Assembly (NCBI GenBank): GCA_051011595.1
Contig: JBPCTQ010000258.1
Location: 1-14,871 of the forward strand
Length of the DNA stretch: 14,871 nucleotides
Origin: JAOUEE01 sp051011595
GTDB taxonomy: Bacteria; Actinomycetota; Acidimicrobiia; Acidimicrobiales; SHLQ01
Reading direction: 5' to 3'
Every line of letters begins with the position of its first letter. Position 1 is the stretch's first letter. This document shows, in pieces, positions 1 to 9,331 of the stretch. The notes under the pieces were generated by a model. The model saw only the letters and a program-made list of their open reading frames with translations, was not told where the DNA came from and ran no database searches. Position numbers and translations under genes: made by a program.

Positions 1-51
1 GGTGTGGGGTGGATCGAACTCAACCAACCGCCGGGGTTCCTGTTGCGCTGA
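1..51 (+). CDS. Possible C-terminal tail of a gene entering from the left
   Basis: Frame 1 is open from the window edge to a TGA at 49-51 and reads GVGWIELNQPPGFLLR. Of its 16 codons, 13 end in G or C, as in the real genes here. The stop lies 11 bases before the stop of the convergent DUF368 gene, a normal convergent arrangement. The stretch is too short to recognise a family and could be non-coding by chance. The upstream sequence would settle it. Confidence 0.3.
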   Translation, partial: GVGWIELNQPPGFLLR

Positions 52-62
52 CCGGGTCGGGC

Positions 63-1019
63 TCAGGCTGGTGTCGACTCGGATTCGTCGGTTGCGGGTT
101 CGGGGGCCAGTCGGGCAATGGCCGACACCACCACGACACCAACGATGGCCCACACCGTCGGCCACAACCACTCGTCGCCCTGGGGCCACTCGAGCCCGGT
201 GCCGTCGACCACCTCGGACGCCTCGTCGCTGATGGTGCCGACGCCGTTGGGCCAGGGCCACAACACCCGAATCGAACCCAGCATCAGTCCCACCAGGGCC
301 GCGATCACGATGTCGTGGTACTGCCCCAGCAGTCGGGTGAGAAGGGTGGAGAACAGCCCCAAGCCGATGGCGGCACCGAGGGCGAACACCAACAGGGTGA
401 CCAGGTCGCGGTCGTGCACGGCGTCGAGCACGGCGGCGTACATCCCCAACATGAGCAGGATGAACGAACCGGAGATGCCGGGCAGGATCATGGCGCAGAT
501 GGCCACGCCGCCGGCGGCGAAGAAGGCGAACAGGCTGGGGTCGGCCACCGTGCCCCCCGACCAGCCCAGGGCGATGAAGGTCACCACCCCGACCATCATC
601 GAGATCACACCGAGGGTGGGACGCATCCACGAGATCAGCCGGAGGGCGATGATCACCGACCCGGCCACCAGCCCGAGGAACAGCCCGGCCATGGCCTCGG
701 GATAGTCCTCCAGACCCCGCTCGATCACCCCGGCCAGGCCTACGAACGCCACCACTATGCCGACACCCAGGGGGATCAGGAAGTTCCACTCCACCGAGCG
801 GAGACCCTCGCGGAGCCCGGATAGATCGCCTCGCAGGGCCCGGCCCAGCGCCGAGGCCCCCCGATGGATGTTGTCGATGAGGCGCTCGTAGATACCAACA
901 ACCAGCGCGATGGTGCCGCCCGACACGCCGGGAACGACGTCGGCGGCGCCCATGAGGAAGCCGCGTACGAACTGGAGACCGGTGCTGATCACGAAGGGCA
1001 ACGGTACCGTCCCCGGCAT
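63..1019 (-). CDS. DUF368 family polyprenyl-phosphate transporter (PopT-like)
   Basis: This is a polytopic inner-membrane protein of about 318 residues. Near the N-terminus (residues 24-36) it has the DUF368 hallmark GAADVVPGVSGGT, and a related PGISGSF motif occurs in the middle, fitting the internally duplicated fold of the family. Hydrophobic segments run through most of the length, and the C-terminal tail is polar and acidic. DUF368 proteins are reported to return undecaprenyl phosphate (the lipid carrier for wall and surface glycans) across the membrane; that role here is inferred from the family. The start is uncertain. I chose ATG at 1019; TTG at 1034, GTG at 1031 and an internal GTG are also open, and none has a clear ribosome-binding site. 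The chosen ATG shares a CATG with the start of the divergent hydrolase. Confidence 0.85.
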   Translation of the reverse strand: MPGTVPLPFVISTGLQFVRGFLMGAADVVPGVSGGTIALVVGIYERLIDNIHRGASALGRALRGDLSGLREGLRSVEWNFLIPLGVGIVVAFVGLAGVIERGLEDYPEAMAGLFLGLVAGSVIIALRLISWMRPTLGVISMMVGVVTFIALGWSGGTVADPSLFAFFAAGGVAICAMILPGISGSFILLMLGMYAAVLDAVHDRDLVTLLVFALGAAIGLGLFSTLLTRLLGQYHDIVIAALVGLMLGSIRVLWPWPNGVGTISDEASEVVDGTGLEWPQGDEWLWPTVWAIVGVVVVSAIARLAPEPATDESESTPA

Positions 1020-1863
1020 GGAGGTCGTCACCAACGGCGTTCGACTCTGGGTCGAACAGTTCGGTTCCGTCGACGATCCGGCCGTGTTGTTGGTGTCGGG
1101 AGCCGACTCACCGTGTGCCCGTTGGACTCCGGCCTTCGTCGACCCGCTGGTCGACGCCGGCTTCCGGGTGGTGCGCTACGACCTGCGAGACGTGGGTCGC
1201 AGCCAGGTCATGGCCCACGACGAGCCCTACCGCCTCGCCGATCTGGCCGACGATGCCGTCGGTGTGCTCGATCACCTCGGCGTCGAACGGGCCCACGTGG
1301 TGGGCCGGTCGATGGGCGCCATGATCGGACAGGTGCTGGCCCTCGACCACGCGGACCGGGTGGCATCGCTCACCCTGGTGAGCTCGACGCCCGGATTGGG
1401 TGACGAGCGGCTGTCATCGGCCCACGATGCCATCGTCGACGCCTTGGCCGAGCGGTTGTTCGAGCCGCCACCCCGCGACCCCGACGCCTGTGCCCGGTGG
1501 GTGGTGGACGGGTATCGCATCTTCAACGGACCCCGATTCGCGTTCGACGAGGGTGGGCAACAACAACAGGCCGAAGCCGAGGTGGTGGTGGCCTGGCGCC
1601 CCGAGACCGGTCATGGTGTCGCCGTCAACGTCAGTCCCACCCGCCTCGACCGCCTGGGTCAGATCGCCGTCCCGACACTCATCGTGCACGGCGACCGCGA
1701 CGGCGTGTTCCCCATCGATCACGCCGAGGCCCTGCACACCGGCATTGCCGGCAGCGAACTGTGGGTGGTGGAGGGTCTGGGCCACGAGCTGCCCGATGCC
1801 TTGGCACCCGAGTTCACCGACCGCCTGCTCGGTTTCCTCCCCGCTTCACCCGATCCGGCGTGA
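1018..1863 (+). CDS. Alpha/beta-fold hydrolase
   Basis: This is a soluble hydrolase of 281 residues. The nucleophile elbow is GRSMG (Ser98). The acid is probably Asp228 in VHGDRDGVFP and the catalytic base His256 in EGLGHELP, so the triad looks complete. The segment YDLRDVGRS (54-62) matches the strand/loop region typical of esterase and haloalkane-type relatives. The substrate cannot be told from sequence, because the family includes esterases, C-C hydrolases and lactonases. The frame is open upstream to an ATG at 910, but that extension lies antisense to the conserved DUF368 N-terminus, and the homologous region begins at 'MEVVTNGVRLWVEQFG', so ATG 1018 is preferred. No good Shine-Dalgarno sequence precedes it. 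It converges on sdhB across 42 bases. Confidence 0.85.
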   Translation: MEVVTNGVRLWVEQFGSVDDPAVLLVSGADSPCARWTPAFVDPLVDAGFRVVRYDLRDVGRSQVMAHDEPYRLADLADDAVGVLDHLGVERAHVVGRSMGAMIGQVLALDHADRVASLTLVSSTPGLGDERLSSAHDAIVDALAERLFEPPPRDPDACARWVVDGYRIFNGPRFAFDEGGQQQQAEAEVVVAWRPETGHGVAVNVSPTRLDRLGQIAVPTLIVHGDRDGVFPIDHAEALHTGIAGSELWVVEGLGHELPDALAPEFTDRLLGFLPASPDPA

Positions 1864-1868
1864 CAAAC

Positions 1869-1883
1869 CGGTCTTGGTGACCG
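1869..1883. terminator. Weak hairpin between convergent hydrolase and sdhB genes
   Basis: CGGTC (1869-1873) and GACCG (1879-1883) form a 5-bp GC-rich stem with a 5-base loop. It sits in the 42-base gap between two convergent stops and is followed by CTTTCTC on the + strand. It could act in both directions, but the stem is short and there is no real T-tract. Confidence 0.35.
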
Positions 1884-1905
1884 CTTTCTCACGCAAATTG
1901 GGTTC

Positions 1906-2667
1906 TCAGCGCTGGCCGGTGAGCTCTCGGTTCTTGATCTTGGCCTTCACGTAGTCGCGGTTCATGAAGGCGATGAAGTCGAGGCTGATCTCCTTGGGGC
2001 ACGCCTCGTGGCACTCCCCATGGTTGGTGCACGATCCGAAGAACTGCTCCATGGTCTCGACCATGGCTTCGGTGCGCTTCCACCGTTCGGCCTGACCCTG
2101 CGGCAACAGGTTGAGGTGTTGGATCTTGGCCGACGTGAACAGCTGAGCCGCCGAGTTGGGACAGGCGGCCACACACGCACCACAACCGATGCAGGCCGCG
2201 GCGTCCATGGCCGCGTCGGCCGCCGGCTTGGGCACCTGGGTGAGGTTGGCGTCGGGGGCCGATCCGGTGGCCACCGAGATGTAGCCACCGGCTTCGATGA
2301 TGAGATCGAGCGGCGTGCGCTGCACGGCCAGGTCCTTGATGACGGGAAACGTCTCGGCCCGCCACGGTTCGATGGTGATCTCGTCGCCGTCGCTGAACTG
2401 CCGCATGTGCAGCTGACAGGTGGCGGTGGCCTTCTGGGGGCCGTGGGCCTTGCCGTTGATCATGATGCCGCAGGTGCCGCAGATCCCTTCCCGGCAATCG
2501 CTCTCGAAGGCAATGGGCTCTTCACCGTTGTCGTTGAGGCCCTCATTGAGCAGATCGAGCATCTCCAGGAACGATGCGTCCTCGCTGATCGCCTGGGTGT
2601 AGGTCTCGAAGCGGCCCGCGGCGTCGGGCCCGTCCTGGCGCCACACCCTGAGGGTGAGGTTGATCAT
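1906..2667 (-). CDS. sdhB: Succinate dehydrogenase iron-sulfur subunit
   Basis: This 253-residue subunit carries electrons from the SdhA flavin to the membrane quinone site. All three clusters are visible. The [2Fe-2S] ligands are Cys58, Cys63, Cys66 and Cys84 (motif CREGICGTCG). The [4Fe-4S] motif is CIGCGACVAACP (Cys159, 162, 165). Cys169 together with CTNHGECHEACP (Cys213, 219, 223) covers the [3Fe-4S] site and the last shared ligand. A longer start at 2691 is possible, but an AGGAG lies 8 bases before ATG 2667 and the protein fold begins there. It is the last gene of sdhC-sdhA-sdhB, 28 bases after sdhA. Its closest relatives should be the type that pairs with a single cytochrome b558 subunit. 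Confidence 0.96.
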   Translation of the reverse strand: MINLTLRVWRQDGPDAAGRFETYTQAISEDASFLEMLDLLNEGLNDNGEEPIAFESDCREGICGTCGIMINGKAHGPQKATATCQLHMRQFSDGDEITIEPWRAETFPVIKDLAVQRTPLDLIIEAGGYISVATGSAPDANLTQVPKPAADAAMDAAACIGCGACVAACPNSAAQLFTSAKIQHLNLLPQGQAERWKRTEAMVETMEQFFGSCTNHGECHEACPKEISLDFIAFMNRDYVKAKIKNRELTGQR

Positions 2668-2675
2668 CTGTCCGA

Positions 2676-2680
2676 CTCCT
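2676..2680 (-). promoter_or_regulatory. Ribosome-binding site deciding the sdhB start
   Basis: AGGAG on the - strand lies 8 bases upstream of the ATG ending at 2667. It supports this start over the in-frame one 24 bases upstream at 2691. Confidence 0.75.
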
Positions 2681-2695
2681 GATCCCATCACGGCC

Positions 2696-4615
<1,920 letters not shown>

Positions 4616-4617
4616 GG

Positions 4618-5463
4618 TCAGCCCTCTCCCGGAGCCGCGGCCCCGTCATGGAGGCATTCTTCGAATTCGCCCACCGGGCAGTCACGATTGTCTTCGTTGA
4701 TGACCTCGGCCTGCACCATGAGCGGGAAGCTCAGGTTGCCCACCAGGATCACCAGCGCCAGGCCGGCGGCGATGGCCTGGCGAGCACCGTTGTATCTGGG
4801 GTTGTTGATCCCCAGGCTCTGGAACATGCTCCAGCCGCCGTGGAAGATGTGCAGGGCCAGCGCCAGGTTGGCCACCACGTAGAGGATGGCCACCGGCAGG
4901 TTGGACAGGCTGTTCACCACGTTGTGGTACGGATCGCCGCGTACCCAGTCGTCGCTGAACCAGCCCCACGTGAGGTCGGCCAGGTGGAACAGGATGAACA
5001 AGGCGATGATGGGTCCGGTCCACCGCATGGTGCGGCTGGCGTAGTTGGCCGCGATGTAGTCCTGGCCGCCGGCGTACTTCTTCTGTCCGCTCATGTACCC
5101 GGCCGATTCGCTGGCCTTCCGGCTGCGTTCCTTCAGCGTGTACGCCGAGTGGATGTGCAGGGCGAACATGGCGATCAGACCCAGGCGCATGATCCACAAC
5201 AGCACGGTGCGCGGGATGAGGTGACCGCCGAGGTCGCGCAGGGTCTCGGCGTACTCGTGCATCTGGGTCGGGCCCTCGTAGATGTGGAGGTTGCCGATCA
5301 TGTGGACCAGTACGAAACCGAGCAGGCCCAGCCCGGTGAGCGCCATCACCCACTTGCGGCCCACCGACGTCTGGTAGATGTTCAGCGGGAACGGCAGGGG
5401 GCGGGGCGCACGCCTGATGGGTTCGGGTTCGTGGCGGCCGGGCCGGGTGGTGATGTCTGCCAT
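4618..5463 (-). CDS. sdhC: Succinate dehydrogenase cytochrome b subunit (b558 type)
   Basis: This is the membrane anchor, 281 residues, carrying heme and the quinone site. Five membrane segments are readable at about 38-58, 85-108, 148-166, 190-212 and 231-250. Candidate axial heme histidines sit in the first four: His54, His103/105, His160 and His205/208. That is the layout expected for a one-piece, two-heme type B anchor, and no separate sdhD is present. The C-terminal tail (251-281) is acidic and has two cysteines. A GAGG 6 bases before ATG 5463 picks this start over ATG 5475, which has no such site. It is the first gene of the operon, with a 142-base leader region up to the GH2-like gene. 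Confidence 0.93.
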   Translation of the reverse strand: MADITTRPGRHEPEPIRRAPRPLPFPLNIYQTSVGRKWVMALTGLGLLGFVLVHMIGNLHIYEGPTQMHEYAETLRDLGGHLIPRTVLLWIMRLGLIAMFALHIHSAYTLKERSRKASESAGYMSGQKKYAGGQDYIAANYASRTMRWTGPIIALFILFHLADLTWGWFSDDWVRGDPYHNVVNSLSNLPVAILYVVANLALALHIFHGGWSMFQSLGINNPRYNGARQAIAAGLALVILVGNLSFPLMVQAEVINEDNRDCPVGEFEECLHDGAAAPGEG

Positions 5464-5469
5464 CGAGGA

Positions 5470-5474
5470 CCTCA
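5470..5474 (-). promoter_or_regulatory. Ribosome-binding site deciding the sdhC start
   Basis: TGAGG on the - strand lies 6 bases upstream of ATG 5463. The alternative ATG at 5475 overlaps this site and has no purine-rich sequence before it. Confidence 0.6.
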
Positions 5475-5536
5475 TGGTTCGCTGGTGCGGCGGGCGGGGC
5501 CGCTGGGGCCAGACGGTACTGCTGGCCCAGCGGGCG

Positions 5537-5563
5537 AGCCTAACCCTGGCCGTCGGTGGTCGA
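5537..5563 (-). promoter_or_regulatory. Candidate sdhCAB promoter
   Basis: On the - strand, TAGGCT (5542-5537) fits the actinobacterial TAnnnT -10 element. A TCGACC (5563-5558) matches TTGACA at four positions with a 15-base spacer. The predicted transcript would start near 5530, giving a leader of about 65 bases before sdhC. The spacer is short, so this is only a candidate. A 9-base direct repeat overlaps the -35 side. Confidence 0.35.
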
Positions 5564-5605
5564 CGGGACTCGGTGGTCGGCTCGTCGGGGTCGGTCCCGT
5601 TCGTT

Positions 5606-7795
5606 TCAGCGGGGGATTTCGCCCACCGCCGGTGTCGAACGGACTACTGCATTGTACCGGTTGGTGGCGGTGGCCAGCTCGCTGGTGAGCTCGAGATCGA
5701 GTACCACCTCGGCGTCGGTCGACGGTGTCGGCCACTCGACCTGCCCGACACGAACCACCTCGTCGGCGGGCAGTTCTCCCTCCCACACCCACGTTCGTTG
5801 GTCGCCGTCGACGTCGACCACCGCTTTGATCCGGGCAGCCGGAATGGTCTGTCGCAGGTCGTTGATGGCGTGGATGTCGAGGGTGATGGGGTCACCGGGT
5901 GTGGCGTGGGCGGGCATGGGATCGGCGACCACGATCACCGGTCTGCAGGCGTCGACCAGCGTACGAAAGGCCGGTTTGGCGCGCCGCTGGTGATCGAGCA
6001 CGGCGTGGCTGACCGCCGGGTGGGCGTCGGCCAGGTGGAACAGGGCGAACCCGCCGGTGGGCCGGTACTTGAGCCGGCGCAGGATCTCGATCGAGGTCTT
6101 CACGACGGCCGCCTGATGGCGCTGGGTGGCGGCTTGCCAATCGGCGAACGTCTCGAAGTCCTCGGGTGGGCAGTGCCGACAGGCTGCCTCCACCTCCAGC
6201 CCGTGTTCGTGTTCGAGCGCACCCCAGTCGAGGTCGGGCCAGGCGTGGTGGTCGATGAAGTCGGTCGTATCGGGGACGGCCTGGGCGCCGAAGGCCGAGA
6301 TGAATCGAGCCAGGCGGGGCATTCGGGCGAGAAACCCGGCGGCCTCGGCGGCTCGGGCCGTCTGCCAGCCGAACCACAGGTGGCTGCTGCTGCCGTCGAG
6401 CTGGGGCAGGTGGGGCAGCACGCCGGCGTGTGCGATGACCGGCCGCGACTCGTCGAACTTGGTGAGCACCTGTTTGACCCGTCGATCGAGAACGGTCCGG
6501 TTCCAGGTGGGTCGTTGGCGGCGGAAGATACCGGCAGTGGGTCGGTACTCGTGGGCCGTGGGCATCGGATCGGGTTCGTCGTGGGCACACCACAACATCA
6601 CCGAGGCATGGTGGCCGAGCAGATCCACCATCTCGCGCGCCTGGCGGGTGGCCTGGTCGCCCACACTGCGGGCGAACTGGCCGCTCATGGGCATGTCCTG
6701 CCAGAGCAGGATCCCCAGTTCGTCGGCGGTGTCGTAGAGCTCGGGTCGGGCCACGTGGCTGTGGATTCGCAACAGGTCGAGGCCGGCCTCGCGGGCGGCG
6801 CGGACGTCGCCCACCACCTGGTCGTGGTCGGCCGTGCCCAGCGCGTCGACGGTGGGGCCGAGGCAGGCACCCTTGAGGAACAGGCGCTCACCGTTGATGC
6901 TCGAGATCCAGTTGCGGAACTGGATGGAGCGGAAGCCGACTCGGCGCCGTCGCTGGTCGCTGACCGAACCGTCGCCGAGCATCACGGTCACTTCGGCGTC
7001 GTACAACGGCTGTTCGCCGAGGCTGTGCGGCCACCACAGGTCGATGTCGTCGACCGGCACCGACCATTCGACGCGGTTCTCACCGGCGGCCAGCGGCACC
7101 GGGTGCTCGTCGACTAGCCCGGCCACCGTGGTCCGGAACACCACATCGGTGCTCTCGTCGGTGTGCACCACGGCGCGCAGGGCCAGGGTGCCCCGTCGCT
7201 CATCCGTGGTGGTCTCCGAACAGATCATGCGGAAGAAGCGGATCCGAACCGGCCCGGTGCGATCGATGTGCACCGGCCGCCAGATCCCACCCGGGTTCCA
7301 GCTCCGGGATACGAACGGGCTGTGCTGCAGGGCCCCCATGAGCGTGCGCCGAGCCGACGGATCGCCGACCGGCGGGCAGCTGACCTCGACGGTGAGGACA
7401 TGGTCGGATCGGGCCTCGGCCAGGTCGGTGATCTCGAACGCGTGGGGAAAGAAGTAACCCTCGGTGGCGCCCAGGTAGTCGCCGTCGAGCCACACGTCGC
7501 CCTGATAGGCGACACCGTCGAAACGGAGGAAGGTTCGTTGGCCGTCTTCGACGTCGTCGAGGTCGAAGTGGTGACGGAGGAAGATCGGTGCGTCGTTGTC
7601 GGCGAAGGCCGGCCAGTTGCGCCAATGGTCGGGCACCGACACCTCGTGCCAGTCGCTCTCGTCGAGCCCGGCATCAGGGACATCGCGCCGCAAGTGGTCA
7701 TCCGCGAGATGCGCCAACCACGTGCCCGACAGCTCCACCGGCCGCACGCTATCCACCGCTTCGAGCCGAGGCGACTCGTGGTGTGAGGCGGGCAC
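5606..7795 (-). CDS. Glycoside hydrolase family 2-like protein, nucleophile replaced
   Basis: This 729-residue protein is built like a GH2 beta-mannosidase or beta-galactosidase. It has an N-terminal jelly-roll sugar-binding domain (about 20-180, with WNPGGIWRPV at 166-175), an immunoglobulin-like domain (about 185-295), then a TIM barrel (about 300-615, starting LFLKGA and containing GILLWQDMP at 361-369) and a short C-terminal beta domain. The acid/base glutamate is probably kept as Glu407 in LWCAHDEP, although the usual Asn before it is Asp. The expected nucleophile motif SEFG reads SAFG, with Ala at 501 (codon GCC at 6293-6295). The mannosidase-type WQLND segment reads FHLAD (586-590). 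There is no signal peptide, so it is probably cytoplasmic. Retaining hydrolysis by the normal mechanism looks impossible; binding or another chemistry is open. The start is GTG with GGGGA 5 bases before it; inner GTG starts at codons 14, 17 and 20 cannot be excluded. Confidence 0.85.
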   Translation of the reverse strand: MPASHHESPRLEAVDSVRPVELSGTWLAHLADDHLRRDVPDAGLDESDWHEVSVPDHWRNWPAFADNDAPIFLRHHFDLDDVEDGQRTFLRFDGVAYQGDVWLDGDYLGATEGYFFPHAFEITDLAEARSDHVLTVEVSCPPVGDPSARRTLMGALQHSPFVSRSWNPGGIWRPVHIDRTGPVRIRFFRMICSETTTDERRGTLALRAVVHTDESTDVVFRTTVAGLVDEHPVPLAAGENRVEWSVPVDDIDLWWPHSLGEQPLYDAEVTVMLGDGSVSDQRRRRVGFRSIQFRNWISSINGERLFLKGACLGPTVDALGTADHDQVVGDVRAAREAGLDLLRIHSHVARPELYDTADELGILLWQDMPMSGQFARSVGDQATRQAREMVDLLGHHASVMLWCAHDEPDPMPTAHEYRPTAGIFRRQRPTWNRTVLDRRVKQVLTKFDESRPVIAHAGVLPHLPQLDGSSSHLWFGWQTARAAEAAGFLARMPRLARFISAFGAQAVPDTTDFIDHHAWPDLDWGALEHEHGLEVEAACRHCPPEDFETFADWQAATQRHQAAVVKTSIEILRRLKYRPTGGFALFHLADAHPAVSHAVLDHQRRAKPAFRTLVDACRPVIVVADPMPAHATPGDPITLDIHAINDLRQTIPAARIKAVVDVDGDQRTWVWEGELPADEVVRVGQVEWPTPSTDAEVVLDLELTSELATATNRYNAVVRSTPAVGEIPR

Positions 7796-7810
7796 GGCGA
7801 TCCCCGCCTG

Positions 7811-7838
7811 TCGACAGAGGCGCCGACCGGGTTACCCT
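7811..7838 (+). promoter_or_regulatory. Leaderless promoter of the AAA+ ATPase gene
   Basis: TCGACA (7811-7816, five of six matches to TTGACA), a 16-base spacer and TACCCT (7833-7838, TAnnnT) end 6 bases before ATG 7845. Transcription would start at or next to the A of the start codon, the layout of leaderless actinobacterial genes. No Shine-Dalgarno sequence is present. The promoter occupies most of the 49-base gap to the divergent GH2-like gene. Confidence 0.6.
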
Positions 7839-7844
7839 CGCCCC

Positions 7845-9263
7845 ATGTCGCGACCAACCACGCTCGGAGAACTGAAGGCCTCGGGCTGGGTCTCGGTTCC
7901 GGTGAAGACCGAGATCCGGCGAAACGCTGTGGCCCGCATCCGCAACGGCGAGCAGCTGTTCCCCACCGTGCTCGGGTACGAGGACGCGGTGATGCCCCAG
8001 CTCGAGAACGCGCTGTTGGCCGGGCACGACGTGATCCTGCTGGGCGAGCGGGGGCAGGCCAAGACCCGGATGATCCGGGCCCTCACCGGTCTGCTCGACG
8101 AGTGGATGCCCATCGTGGCCGGCTCGGAGATCAACGATGATCCGTACGCCCCGGTGTCGAAGCCGGCGCGCGACCTGGTCGAGGAGCTCGGTGACGAGAC
8201 GCCCATCGCGTGGGTGAATCGCGACGACCGCTACGGCGAGAAACTGGCCACCCCCGATACCGCCATCGCCGACCTCATCGGCGAGGTCGATCCCATCAAG
8301 GTGGCCGAGGGGCGGTACCTCTCCGACGAGCTCACCCTGCACTACGGGTTGGTGCCCCGCACCAATCGTGGGATCTTCGCCATCAACGAGTTGCCCGACC
8401 TGGCCGAACGTATCCAGGTCGGTCTGCTCAACGTGCTCGAAGAACGCGACGTGCAGGTTCGGGGCTACAAGGTCCGGCTGCCGCTCGACGTGTTGTTGGT
8501 GGCATCGGCCAACCCCGAGGACTACACCAACCGCGGCCGCATCATCACCCCGCTCAAGGACCGTTTCGGATCCCAGATCCGTACCCACTACCCGCTCGAT
8601 GTCGACACCGAGATCATCATCGTCGAACAAGAGGCGGCGGTGGCCCCCATCGAGGGTGTCACCTTCGCCATGCCCGACTTCATGACCGAAGTCGTCGCCC
8701 AGATCAGCCAGCTCGCCCGTCAATCCTCCTCGATCAATCAGCGGTCGGGGGTGTCGGTGCGCATGTCGGTCACCAACTACGAAGCATTGGCCGCGGCCGC
8801 CCTCCGGCGAACCTTGCGGCAGGGCGAGTCGGTGGTGGTCCCCCGGGTGGTCGATCTCGAGGCCTTGGCGGCGTCGACGTCGGGCAAGGTCGAGCTGGAG
8901 ATGCTCGACGACGGCCGTGAGGGTGAGGTGCTCGATCACCTGGTGAAGGCGGCCGTGCTGAGCACCTTCCGCGACGGTGTCGATCCGGTTCATCACCGCG
9001 ACATCATCGAGGCCTTCGAGGAAGGCGTCACGGTGGCCGCGGGTGAAGACATCTCGGCCGACGACTACGAAGCCCTGCTCCATCAGATTCCGGCCTTGCG
9101 GATTCCGGTCGACGAGCTGCTCGAGGACGAGGATGCCGACGTACGCGCCGCTCCGGGCATGTTGGCCAGCGCCATCGAGTTCATCCTCGAGGGCCTGCAC
9201 CTCTCCAAGCGCCTCAACAAACACGGCAGCGGCGGTCGCGCCGAGTACGTCGCCCGCACCTGA
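7845..9263 (+). CDS. MoxR/magnesium chelatase ChlI-type AAA+ ATPase
   Basis: This is a soluble ATPase of 472 residues. Walker A is GERGQAKT (67-74). The Walker B position is GIFAINE (176-182), with Asn before the catalytic Glu as is usual in this subgroup. Sensor 1 lies in LLVASANPED (217-226), and the arginine-finger region follows in PLKDRFGSQIRTHYP. The segment GIFAINELPDLAERIQVGLL is characteristic of the ChlI-like actinobacterial family, often annotated as magnesium chelatase or sigma-54-interacting regulator. A role in chlorophyll synthesis is unlikely because no other such gene is seen. Relatives act as chaperone-like motors, usually with a VWA-domain partner that inserts or remodels target proteins; no VWA gene is seen here. 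The start at 7845 fits the leaderless promoter. The frame is open upstream to 7596, but that part is antisense to the GH2-like gene. Confidence 0.9.
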   Translation: MSRPTTLGELKASGWVSVPVKTEIRRNAVARIRNGEQLFPTVLGYEDAVMPQLENALLAGHDVILLGERGQAKTRMIRALTGLLDEWMPIVAGSEINDDPYAPVSKPARDLVEELGDETPIAWVNRDDRYGEKLATPDTAIADLIGEVDPIKVAEGRYLSDELTLHYGLVPRTNRGIFAINELPDLAERIQVGLLNVLEERDVQVRGYKVRLPLDVLLVASANPEDYTNRGRIITPLKDRFGSQIRTHYPLDVDTEIIIVEQEAAVAPIEGVTFAMPDFMTEVVAQISQLARQSSSINQRSGVSVRMSVTNYEALAAAALRRTLRQGESVVVPRVVDLEALAASTSGKVELEMLDDGREGEVLDHLVKAAVLSTFRDGVDPVHHRDIIEAFEEGVTVAAGEDISADDYEALLHQIPALRIPVDELLEDEDADVRAAPGMLASAIEFILEGLHLSKRLNKHGSGGRAEYVART

Positions 9264-9289
9264 GGGTGTCGCGGGGCGAGCGTGGCGTT

Positions 9290-9331
9290 CTGGCGGTGGA
9301 GCGCGTCATAGGTGACGCGTTGGACCGCCAG
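9290..9331. terminator. Long hairpin between convergent genes, probable bidirectional terminator
   Basis: CTGGCGGT (9290-9297) pairs with ACCGCCAG (9324-9331). Inside it CGCGTCA (9302-9308) pairs with TGACGCG (9313-9319) around a TAGG loop, and one A-T and one G-T pair extend this inner stem. Only a 2x2 G/G internal loop separates the two stems. The hairpin fills the middle of the 80-base gap between the ATPase stop and the GH1-like stop. There is no T-tract on either side, which is common for GC-rich actinobacterial terminators. Confidence 0.6.

Noticed and set aside
9..824. A 271-codon + strand frame antisense to the DUF368 gene
   Set aside because: The product is a low-complexity His/Gln/Gly/Asp-rich shadow of membrane-helix codons. 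DUF368 motifs on the - strand are unambiguous.
910..1017. An upstream extension of the hydrolase frame
   Set aside because: It lies opposite the most conserved part of the DUF368 protein and adds nothing resembling the hydrolase fold.
6293..6295. Sequencing error as the cause of the SEFG to SAFG change
   Set aside because: Changing GCC to GAA or GAG needs two substitutions, flanking residues align well and the frame is intact, so a true difference is more likely.
5378..7117. A 579-codon open frame on the + strand across the GH2-like gene and into sdhC
   Set aside because: It crosses two clearly conserved - strand genes and the gap between them, and its product has no recognisable motif. It is a G/C-bias shadow.
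7596..7844. An upstream extension of the ATPase frame
   Set aside because: The 83 extra codons are antisense to the GH2-like N-terminus and read as Arg-rich, low-complexity sequence. The promoter and gene start signals point to 7845.
7749..9224. A 491-codon open frame antisense to the AAA+ ATPase gene
   Set aside because: The + strand product has complete Walker and sensor motifs. The antisense product is rich in His, Gly, Asp and Val with no recognisable domain, as expected when a high-GC gene is read on the other strand.
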